This document shows positions 6,828 to 13,596 of a stretch of DNA of 20,240 bases, piece by piece (positions within the stretch are counted from its first letter, which is position 1; each line of letters begins with the position of its first letter). The stretch covers positions 1 through 20,240 of the forward strand of contig JAFXJE010000178.1 in NCBI GenBank assembly GCA_017532485.1, read 5' to 3'. The position numbers and the translations under genes are program-made. The DNA is from Peptococcaceae bacterium. Its GTDB lineage: Bacteria; Bacillota; Peptococcia; Peptococcales; Peptococcaceae. The notes below the pieces were generated by a model that did no database searches, was not told the DNA's origin, and saw only the letters and a list, made by a program, of their open reading frames with translations.

Positions 6828-7626
6828 AAACTTCCTCGATTTCTGCTAGCATATAACCAATACCAAAAGGATACTCATGGCTGTAGATGCTGGTTTGTGC
6901 TGTAGGCTGACCGATAGCACCAGTCATAAAAAGTAATGGCCCCATAGCACATTGGGCTGCTTCTTGACGCCAAGTTTTGTCAATAGCCCCTAGAAGCTGA
7001 ATATCGCCGGAAGAAAAAATATGGCGAATGTACTGGTCAAAAGCTAAGCCACGAGGCGAATAGCCATAAGGACCGGAAGGCGACAAACGATGTGAAAGGT
7101 CACCACTAATGACGAGAACGGTGCGTTGACCAGTTTCTTGCACAACATGGCGTAAAAGCTGACCAGTATAGAGCAAATCTTCATCACTAATTTGTGGTGG
7201 AATTAAAATATTAACACCTAAGAAAAGTTGATAATACTGATGGATAAAGTGCAATGGAATAAAAGTACCATGGTCGATGGTCTGAATTTCTTCACCTTTG
7301 ACTTTAAGACGCTGACCAATACTGCGTAAAATTAAGGAATGAGCAATTTCTGTGTTTAAGAAACATAATTCCTGCAGCTGTTCTGCATCGTAGCGCGCAA
7401 AATTATCTTGGATTTGCGCAGCAGTATTAACAATAATAGACTTTTGGTCGGCTACGCCATGTGGGGAAACAAAAATGATATTTTCTGGCTGCACAAGGCT
7501 GACTGTCCGAGCAAAACGCTGGTAAGCTAACATGGTACGATTAAGATATAATTCTCTGCCTTTACCCACTTCTGGTAATACAGCAGGTGGGTGGGGAACA
7601 AAAAATATTTTTTCAAATACGCCCAT
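6826..7626 (-). CDS. Class III extradiol dioxygenase-fold protein (LigB / MEMO / AmmeMemoRadiSam B type)
   Basis: A stand-alone LigB-fold protein. Likely metal-site residues are His12 in FVPHPPAVLPEVGKG, His56 in VSPHG, His119 in IDHG and His179 in SGDLSHRL. The ending EYPFGIGY (251-258) is also typical. In bacteria such proteins are usually found with, or fused to, an AMMECR1 domain and a radical-SAM protein (the AmmeMemoRadiSam set), and their reaction is not well established. Aromatic ring cleavage is therefore not claimed. Neither partner is in this window, and the 266-residue length leaves no room for a fused AMMECR1 domain. The start is certain: GGAGGTGA precedes the ATG. Transcription runs from a strong divergent promoter whose -35 lies in a palindrome. 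Confidence 0.85.
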   Translation of the reverse strand: MGVFEKIFFVPHPPAVLPEVGKGRELYLNRTMLAYQRFARTVSLVQPENIIFVSPHGVADQKSIIVNTAAQIQDNFARYDAEQLQELCFLNTEIAHSLILRSIGQRLKVKGEEIQTIDHGTFIPLHFIHQYYQLFLGVNILIPPQISDEDLLYTGQLLRHVVQETGQRTVLVISGDLSHRLSPSGPYGYSPRGLAFDQYIRHIFSSGDIQLLGAIDKTWRQEAAQCAMGPLLFMTGAIGQPTAQTSIYSHEYPFGIGYMLAEIEEV

Positions 7627-7662
7627 GATGTCACCTCCAACTTAGAATAACAAGATAATCAT

Positions 7663-7692
7663 ATTATATGCCAAAAAACTTGATTAATCAAG
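7663..7692 (-). promoter_or_regulatory. Promoter of the LigB/MEMO-fold gene with palindromic -35 region
   Basis: Minus strand: TTGATT (complement of 7686-7691), 17 bases, TATAAT (complement of 7663-7668), a near-consensus promoter. The -35 is embedded in the perfect 14-base palindrome CTTGATTAATCAAG (7679-7692), which could be an operator. Confidence 0.72.
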
Positions 7693-7732
7693 ATAACAGT
7701 AAATTTACTAAGGTTCGCTTTTGATATTATGA

Positions 7733-7761
7733 TTGTATATTTTGTCGAAAATAGGTATAAT
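7733..7761 (+). promoter_or_regulatory. Promoter of the Sel1-repeat gene
   Basis: TTGTAT (7733-7738), a 17-base spacer and a perfect TATAAT (7756-7761). The start point would be near 7768, which excludes the longer reading frame that opens at 7733 and supports the ATG at 7799. Confidence 0.65.
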
Positions 7762-7798
7762 GAAAAAACAGGAGAAACGTGGAAGAAGGTGTTTTGGT

Positions 7799-8284
7799 AT
7801 GGATGAAGCAATGGTGCAATTAGTGGCTGCTGGGGAGCAAGGGGATAGAAAAGCACAATATAAATTGGGCTTGATTTATTATCATGGTCAAGGTGTGGAA
7901 CGCGACCATTATAAAGCTGCCGAATGGTTGGAAAAAGCAGCAGCGCAAGGTGATTTTGCTGCCAATGATATGTTGGGTGCTTGCTATTACATGATAGGAT
8001 TAGACTATTATTGTGGAACGGAAACAGAGCAAGATTACGCAAAAGCTTTAAGTTATTTCCATGAAGCAGCAGACCGTGGTTTGTTGGAGGCTCAATATGC
8101 TTTAGGTTTCAATTATGCTTTAGGTATCGGGGTTGAAAAAGATTATCAGCAAGGCTTTGCTTGGCTGATGGAGGCAATAGAGCAAGAAGAAGATACACCT
8201 GCTTATATGGTTCAGGATATTTGTCGGCAATATGGGAAGCCAGGAATAGTGAAAAAGAGAATAGTCGGTTTTAAGAAAAAATAA
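7799..8284 (+). CDS. Sel1-repeat (TPR-like) protein
   Basis: A 161-residue protein made almost wholly of Sel1-like repeats, helical-pair scaffolds that bind other proteins. At least three units are visible: AQYKLGLIYYHGQGVERDHYKAAEWLEKAA, a divergent middle one around MIGLDYYCGTETEQDYAKALSYFHEAA, and AQYALGFNYALGIGVEKDYQQGFAWLMEA. There is no signal peptide or membrane segment, so it should be cytoplasmic. The C-terminal tail is basic (VKKRIVGFKKK). The ATG at 7799 follows GAAGAAGGTG by 7 bases and lies downstream of the promoter; an ATG at 7760 overlaps the -10 element and is rejected. It stands alone with its own promoter and terminator, divergent from the LigB-fold gene, so context gives no partner. 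Confidence 0.88.
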   Translation: MDEAMVQLVAAGEQGDRKAQYKLGLIYYHGQGVERDHYKAAEWLEKAAAQGDFAANDMLGACYYMIGLDYYCGTETEQDYAKALSYFHEAADRGLLEAQYALGFNYALGIGVEKDYQQGFAWLMEAIEQEEDTPAYMVQDICRQYGKPGIVKKRIVGFKKK

Positions 8285-8289
8285 ATTGG

Positions 8290-8318
8290 AGGTCGAGACA
8301 AAAAGTCTCGACCTTTTT
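8290..8318 (+). terminator. Terminator after the Sel1-repeat gene
   Basis: A 10-bp stem, AGGTCGAGAC (8290-8299) with GTCTCGACCT (8305-8314), a 5-base A-rich loop and a T tract. Confidence 0.92.
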
Positions 8319-8379
8319 CAATGGCATATTTTTTTCTCTATGTCGTATGTATAAAGGAAAAGACAGGAGGGAAAAGTCA

Positions 8380-9588
8380 ATGGAGGAGTATGCTTTAATT
8401 GCGAAAAACCATCAGATAATTTGCTATAATCAGCAAAATTTGCGTTTGCCAGCTACCGGGTTAGTAGAGCTTACAGAGTGCGAGGAAAATATAAAAGGCA
8501 GGGCCTTGATGGAACTGCTTTGGGAGCCATTGCCGACAGAAGAAAGATTTAATGATTGGGGAGCACCTTTTAGTGAGCGAATGTATGAAGTATGTTTACA
8601 GCGTATTCCTGTTTTCAGTGATGAGGCGGATATTGAGGTAAAAAAAGGGATTGTAGTAACGAATACTGCGATAAGAGTATTGCCGACAATGCAAGGGAAT
8701 TATCGGGCAGGGCAAGAGAGAGAGCTGGACCGTTTTGCTAAAGGTTTGCTGAAATTGGGCGAAGGGGTTTTGATTTATGCACAAGATACGACTAAAACAT
8801 GGTATTTTGTGCAAAGCAGACAATTTTATGGTTGGGTTTTGCAAAAAGATATTGCTTTTGCCGAAAGTAAATATTGGGAACAATATATGACGGAAAGACA
8901 GTTTGTTCAGTTTTTGGGGAGCAGACAGGCGTTGAATTTTATAGAACATAATGGTTGTCAAAATAGAGAAAAAATATTGATGGGAACAAAGTTTGTTTTA
9001 CATGATGCGGGGCGTGAATACTTTATAGTCAGTTTGCCGAGACGCGATGAGCAAGGCAAGTTATATATGCTGCCGATTACAATACCACGTGGTGGTGAGT
9101 ATTATGCAGGGGAGCCGGGGCTGACTATCCAAAATATCAAAGCGCAAGGCAGTAAAATGCTGGGTGAACCATATGATTGGGGTGGTAAACATGGTTATCG
9201 TGACTGCACAGGTCTAATCAGTGATTTGTATCTTGTTTTTGGTGTATATTTTGCAGGCAACAGCACAATGCAGGCAGCACAAGCAGGAGTGAGACACTTA
9301 GCTAAAAATTGTACTTTACGGGATAAAAAAAGATTGCTGCATAAATTGATGCCGGGGACGGTTCTGTATATGCCTGGTCATGCCATGTTATATTGGGGGT
9401 ATGAGCAAGGAAAGTATCGTATCTTGCATAGTGTGTATCAAATTGGCTTGCAGAGTGAGGATGGGGTCTTGCCACACAAAATAAAAAGGGTGGTTATGGG
9501 AGATTTGGAGCAGCTGCGAACAGATGGCAAAGCTCTTCTCCAGCATTGGGACGCCTATTGGGAGCCTCGGATAATTAGTTGCAATTAG
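8380..9588 (+). CDS. NlpC/P60 family cysteine peptidase with SH3-type domains
   Basis: A predicted cell-wall peptide hydrolase; family members cut gamma-D-glutamyl-diamino acid bonds in peptidoglycan peptides. The C-terminal catalytic domain (about 245-365) has PYDWGGKHGYRDCTG with Cys276, then GHAMLYWG with His334 and a third polar residue near His350. Ahead of it, about 88-150 looks like an SH3 domain (NTAIRVLP start, WYFVQSRQFYGWV end), and about 195-245 may be a second one. Residues 1-85 match the helical N-terminal part of multi-domain NlpC/P60 enzymes. There is no signal peptide, which suggests action on recycled muropeptides in the cytosol or an unusual exit; this is inference. The ATG at 8380 follows AGGAGGGA, so an upstream in-frame ATG at 8347 is not used. 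I found no convincing -35 for it. Confidence 0.9.
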   Translation: MEEYALIAKNHQIICYNQQNLRLPATGLVELTECEENIKGRALMELLWEPLPTEERFNDWGAPFSERMYEVCLQRIPVFSDEADIEVKKGIVVTNTAIRVLPTMQGNYRAGQERELDRFAKGLLKLGEGVLIYAQDTTKTWYFVQSRQFYGWVLQKDIAFAESKYWEQYMTERQFVQFLGSRQALNFIEHNGCQNREKILMGTKFVLHDAGREYFIVSLPRRDEQGKLYMLPITIPRGGEYYAGEPGLTIQNIKAQGSKMLGEPYDWGGKHGYRDCTGLISDLYLVFGVYFAGNSTMQAAQAGVRHLAKNCTLRDKKRLLHKLMPGTVLYMPGHAMLYWGYEQGKYRILHSVYQIGLQSEDGVLPHKIKRVVMGDLEQLRTDGKALLQHWDAYWEPRIISCN

Positions 9589-9607
9589 GTGTGTTTTCAT
9601 GTATGAT
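9579..9607 (+). promoter_or_regulatory. Promoter of the ABC-F gene
   Basis: TTGCAA (9579-9584), 17 bases, TATGAT (9602-9607). The -35 lies in the last codons of the NlpC/P60 gene. The start point near 9614 leaves a leader of about 40 bases before the ABC-F start codon. Confidence 0.55.
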
Positions 9608-9654
9608 TAAAAGATAGATTTAATTCGACAAAAAAGGAAAAAAGGAGATTTAAT

Positions 9655-11208
9655 ATGAGTATTTTAACTGTCCAAAATTTAAGTCATGGCTTTGGTGATA
9701 GGGCAATTTTTAATGATGTATCTTTCCGTTTGTTAAAGGGTGAGCATATCGGTTTAGTTGGTGCTAACGGTGAAGGTAAATCTACTTTTTTTCATATTAT
9801 AACAGGTGAACTGCAGCCTGATGCGGGTACTGTAGAATGGGCAAAGCATGTGCGTGTAGGTTATTTAGACCAACACGCTGTTTTAGAAAGAGGCATGACT
9901 ATTCGTGATGTCTTAAATAGTGCGTTTCAATATTTGTTTGATATGGAGCAGGAAATCAATGACCTATATATGAAAATGGGTGACGTGGAAGGCGAAGAAC
10001 TTGATGCTTTAATGGCTGAAGTAGGTGATTTGCAAGATATTCTGACCATGAATGATTTCTATGTTATTGATAGTAAGGTTGAAGAAGTTGCTCGCAACTT
10101 AGGTTTGATGGATATTGGCTTAGACCGTGATGTAGAGGATTTGAGTGGTGGTCAAAGAACAAAAATTCTTTTGGCGAAGTTATTGTTGGAAAAACCAGAT
10201 ATTTTATTGCTGGATGAGCCGACAAACTATTTGGACGAAGTGCATATTAATTGGTTGACTCGTTATTTGCAGGAATATGAAAATGCTTTTATTTTGATTT
10301 CCCATGATATTCCTTTCTTAAACAGCGTAATCAACATTATTTATCATATGGGCAATCAAGAATTAAATCGTTATGTAGGCGATTATGATAATTTCCAACG
10401 CATTTACGAAGCTAGAAAGGCTCAGCAGGAAGCAGCTTATCGTGCGCAGCAACAAGAAATTGCTGAGTTGGAAGATTTTGTGCAGCGCAATAAAGCCAGA
10501 GTTGCTACTAGAAATATGGCGATGTCACGGCAGAAAAAACTGGATAAGATGGAATTGATTGAGCTGGCAGCGGAAAAACCAAAACCACAATTTTCCTTCC
10601 CAATGGGTAAGACAACCAGCAAATTGATTTTTGAAACAAAAGATTTAGTTATTGGCTATGACAAACCTTTATCTAAACCTTTAAACTTAACCTTGGAACG
10701 TGGGCAAAAAGTAGCGTTGGTAGGTGCCAACGGGATTGGGAAAACAACATTGCTGAGAAGTTTATTAGGAGAACTGAAACCTGTATCCGGTCAAGTATTC
10801 CAAGGTCAAAATTTGGAAATAGGTTATTTTGAGCAGGAAGTAAAAGCCAGTGATAATACTTGTATCGAAGAAGTGTGGCAGGAATTTCCACACTTTACCC
10901 AGCAGGAAATCAGAGCAGCTTTGGCTAGATGTGGCTTGACGACCAAGCATATTGAAAGTCGTGTTACGGTTTTAAGTGGTGGGGAAAAAGCTAAGGTGCG
11001 TTTGTGCAAGTTGATGAATAGAGAAAATAATGTTTTAGTTTTGGACGAGCCGACCAACCATTTAGATGTTGATGCCAAAGATGAGCTGAAAAGAGCTTTG
11101 CAGGAATATAGAGGGACAGTTTTGATTATTTGTCATGAGCCAGAATTTTATCGTGATGTAGTAACTGATGTATGGAATTGCGAGCAATGGACAACAAAAC
11201 TTTCTTAA
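9655..11208 (+). CDS. ABC-F family ATP-binding protein (YbiT/YkpA-like)
   Basis: A soluble protein with two ABC ATPase domains and no membrane domain, the ABC-F layout of ribosome-associated factors. Domain 1 has Walker A GANGEGKST (36-44), signature LSGGQ (163-167) and LLLDEPTNYLD (184-194, Glu188). Domain 2 has GANGIGKTT (357-365), LSGGE (440-444) and LVLDEPTNHLD (461-471, Glu465). The charged linker at about 240-325, rich in Gln, Arg and Lys, corresponds to the tRNA-contacting P-site interaction motif. The switch histidine is normal in domain 1 (ISHD, His217) but sits in CHEPEFY in domain 2 (His494), unlike the usual SHDRxFL. Most members of this size are housekeeping translation factors, though some give antibiotic resistance; sequence alone does not decide. 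AAGGAG precedes the ATG. The next gene starts 49 bases later without a terminator. Confidence 0.94.
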   Translation: MSILTVQNLSHGFGDRAIFNDVSFRLLKGEHIGLVGANGEGKSTFFHIITGELQPDAGTVEWAKHVRVGYLDQHAVLERGMTIRDVLNSAFQYLFDMEQEINDLYMKMGDVEGEELDALMAEVGDLQDILTMNDFYVIDSKVEEVARNLGLMDIGLDRDVEDLSGGQRTKILLAKLLLEKPDILLLDEPTNYLDEVHINWLTRYLQEYENAFILISHDIPFLNSVINIIYHMGNQELNRYVGDYDNFQRIYEARKAQQEAAYRAQQQEIAELEDFVQRNKARVATRNMAMSRQKKLDKMELIELAAEKPKPQFSFPMGKTTSKLIFETKDLVIGYDKPLSKPLNLTLERGQKVALVGANGIGKTTLLRSLLGELKPVSGQVFQGQNLEIGYFEQEVKASDNTCIEEVWQEFPHFTQQEIRAALARCGLTTKHIESRVTVLSGGEKAKVRLCKLMNRENNVLVLDEPTNHLDVDAKDELKRALQEYRGTVLIICHEPEFYRDVVTDVWNCEQWTTKLS

Positions 11209-11257
11209 AAAGATAAGTCGAAACTTAAGCTAAAATAAAAATTGAGGCTGGTGAGTG

Positions 11258-13594
11258 ATGATGGAAAATTTACATGAAGATTATGTGTTTGCGCTGGATA
11301 TTGGGACTCGAAGTGTAATTGGGATCGTGGGCGTCAAAGAAGAGGAACAATTTCGCGTTTTAGATTGTGAAGTGATGGAACATCCACAACGCGCCATGAT
11401 TGATGGTCAGATTGAAGATATTGAGCAAGTAGCCAAAATTACCCAAAAAGTAAGAAGAATTTTGGAAGAAAGACTGGACTGCTCTTTAGATGAAGTATGT
11501 ATAGCTGCGGCTGGTCGTGCTTTGACTACTAGAAAAGCAGAGTTTTCTATGACCTTGAACCCTTTTGAGAGCATTACTAAAGAGCAAGTATATGAATTGG
11601 AAATGGGTGCAGTAGAAAATGCTTATGCTGCTGTAGAAGAAAGTATTAAGCATAATCCTGTGCATGTTGGCAGCGGCAACCAATTTTACTGTGTTGGTTA
11701 TTCTGTGATGCATTATTATTTGGATGATTATCCATTAATGAATTTAAGTGGTCATAAAGGTAGTTTGGCTAAAGTTGAAGTGATTGCTACTTTCTTGCCT
11801 AATGCTGTAATTGAAAGCTTATATGAAACTATGAATATGAATAATATGCAAATCCGTAATCTGACCTTAGAGCCGATTGCGGCGATGAATGCTGTTATTC
11901 CTCCTGAACTGCGTTTGATGAATTTGGCTTTAGTGGATATCGGCGCCGGAACATCAGATATTGCCATCGTTGACGGTGGAGCTGTAGCTGCATATACTAT
12001 GGCGACGGTAGCCGGAGACGAGATTACGGAAAGTTTAATTCAACATTATTTGGTGGATTTTGAAACTGCGGAAAAAATGAAGTTCCAAGCTGAAAGTGGT
12101 GTGCCGGAAATTTCTTATGTAGATATTTTGGGCTTTGAGTATCTTGTGTCACGCGAAGAAGTTTTAGAGGCTATTCGTCCATCAGTAGAAAATTTGGGTG
12201 ATGTGATTAGCCGTCAAATTTTAGAAGCTAATGGGAGAACACCTTCAGCTGTTTTCTTGGTAGGTGGTGGCAGCAAAGTACCAATGCTGAAAGATTTTGT
12301 GGCTGCCAAGTTGGGCTTGGATGAAAGAAAAGTAGCCGTAGGTGGTATTCGGGCGCAGCGCAATCTTGTTTTGGATGGCGTTAATCTAGCAGGACCTGAA
12401 TATGCGACACCAGTGGGTATTGCTTTAACTGCGGTTTCAGCTGGCAATCATGAAGGGTTCCATGTTTTTGTTAATGATGTAAAAACACGAGTTTTTCGCA
12501 GTGGTCTAATTACAGTGATGGATGTTCTGTTGACAGCTGGTTATAAATATAATCAATTGCTGGGGCGTCTAGGCAAATCTTTGCAATATAAACTTAACGG
12601 TGAAAATGTAATCGCGCGTGGTGGTTATCCTGAACCAGCTACTTTATTGGTGAATGGTGAACCAGCAGGTATTTCCACAGCTTTGGAATTTGGCGATCGG
12701 ATTACAGTTGTACCGGGTCAATCTGGTGAAGATGTGCATTTGACCTTGCAGGATATCGTACCTAATTTGGGAAACTTTGAGGTTACAGCCAACGGGGAAA
12801 ATTACACGCTGGGTGTGATGGCGACAGTAAATAGGCAGATAGTACATCCTACTCAAGAAATTGAGGATAGAGATGAAATTCAAGTTTACGCTTCCAACAC
12901 TGTGCGTAATTTGTGTCAGAAAATGGAACTTGACGAAGAAAATAAGGTTTTCTTGGTTAATGGTGAAAGATGTGAAGCGAGTACACAGCTTGCTGCTGGT
13001 GATATTATTTTTATACGCGAAAAGACAGAAGAAGATGCTTTGCTTGAATTAATGGCACAGCAAAAAGCAGAGGAAGAGACAATGGAAGTCACTGAAATAG
13101 AAGAAGTTTCAGCAGCTGAAATTGAAGTTGAGCTTGAAACAAGTGCATCTGAGCCAGAAACTGAGGCTGAAACAAGTGTTACAGCAGAAGTAGAAACAGA
13201 TAAAGAAATTGAAATAGAAACACAAATCGAAACACAAATCGAAACACAAATCGAAACAGAGGCTTTCGATAACAAAGCAGAAGCTGTGGAGATGATGACA
13301 GAAATTGCAGCAGCCGAAGAAGAGGAGGCTGCGAAAGCAGACTTTTTTCGCCCAGAAGAAGCAGTACGGGTGGTTGAAAAGCCGTTGATGAGTGTTTATA
13401 TTAATCAGCAGAAAGTAGATTTATATCCAAAAGCTGATGGCCAAGCTTATCAATTTTGGGATATGCTGAACTATGTGGAAATCGATCCAAGCAAACCACA
13501 AGGTAAGCTTATTTTGAAATTAAATGACCATGAGGCTTCTTATGTGGCTGAGATTAAAGCTGGCGATAAGATTGAAATTGGTTGGGAGCGTTAA
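11258..13594 (+). CDS. Large FtsA-like cell-division/actin-fold protein with C-terminal beta-grasp-like modules
   Basis: An actin-fold ATPase of the FtsA family with a long C-terminal extension; 778 residues against roughly 420 for typical FtsA. The core (about 1-400) has phosphate-1 LDIGTRS near residue 15, an inserted FtsA-type region, phosphate-2 LVDIGAGTSD (about 226-235) and the adenosine loop VFLVGGGSK (about 333-341). Beyond it, repeated units of the form 'hydrophobic strand, N[GD]E/Q, GDxIx[IV]' appear around 462-487, 507-545, 565-588 and 752-777, looking like beta-grasp (ubiquitin/ThiS-like) folds. A Glu/Thr-rich linker (about 595-700) precedes the last unit. I see no C-terminal amphipathic membrane-targeting helix. 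The start is ambiguous: GTG 11255, ATG 11258 and ATG 11261 all follow GAGGCTGGTGAG. The M19 dipeptidase gene begins 2 bases after it. Confidence 0.88.
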   Translation: MMENLHEDYVFALDIGTRSVIGIVGVKEEEQFRVLDCEVMEHPQRAMIDGQIEDIEQVAKITQKVRRILEERLDCSLDEVCIAAAGRALTTRKAEFSMTLNPFESITKEQVYELEMGAVENAYAAVEESIKHNPVHVGSGNQFYCVGYSVMHYYLDDYPLMNLSGHKGSLAKVEVIATFLPNAVIESLYETMNMNNMQIRNLTLEPIAAMNAVIPPELRLMNLALVDIGAGTSDIAIVDGGAVAAYTMATVAGDEITESLIQHYLVDFETAEKMKFQAESGVPEISYVDILGFEYLVSREEVLEAIRPSVENLGDVISRQILEANGRTPSAVFLVGGGSKVPMLKDFVAAKLGLDERKVAVGGIRAQRNLVLDGVNLAGPEYATPVGIALTAVSAGNHEGFHVFVNDVKTRVFRSGLITVMDVLLTAGYKYNQLLGRLGKSLQYKLNGENVIARGGYPEPATLLVNGEPAGISTALEFGDRITVVPGQSGEDVHLTLQDIVPNLGNFEVTANGENYTLGVMATVNRQIVHPTQEIEDRDEIQVYASNTVRNLCQKMELDEENKVFLVNGERCEASTQLAAGDIIFIREKTEEDALLELMAQQKAEEETMEVTEIEEVSAAEIEVELETSASEPETEAETSVTAEVETDKEIEIETQIETQIETQIETEAFDNKAEAVEMMTEIAAAEEEEAAKADFFRPEEAVRVVEKPLMSVYINQQKVDLYPKADGQAYQFWDMLNYVEIDPSKPQGKLILKLNDHEASYVAEIKAGDKIEIGWER
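13217..13258 (+). repeat. 12-bp tandem repeat (3.5 copies) inside the FtsA-like gene
   Basis: GAAACACAAATC is repeated exactly three times (13217-13228, 13229-13240, 13241-13252), followed by a half copy GAAACA. Read in frame it gives repeated ETQI. The unit is a multiple of three, so copy-number change would lengthen or shorten the acidic linker without a frameshift. Confidence 0.97.
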
Positions 13595-13596
13595 GC

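Noticed and set aside
7679..7692. FNR or CRP binding site
   Set aside because: Half-sites are separated by 2 bases rather than the 4 expected for FNR, so only an unnamed palindrome is reported.
7733..7798. Longer N-terminus for the Sel1 protein
   Set aside because: The codons cover the promoter (-35 at 7733, -10 at 7756); the ATG at 7799 has a good ribosome site.
8346..8355. Promoter of the NlpC/P60 gene (TATGTA or TATAAA)
   Set aside because: No acceptable -35 element is found at 16-18 bases upstream.
13217..13258. CRISPR-like array
   Set aside because: The units abut with no unique spacers and are only 12 bases long; this is a coding tandem repeat.
12916..13275. Minus-strand frame rich in Ser/Val repeats, looking like a low-complexity surface protein
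   Set aside because: It is the mirror of the acidic Glu/Thr linker and the 12-bp tandem repeat of the FtsA-like gene; no ribosome site was seen.
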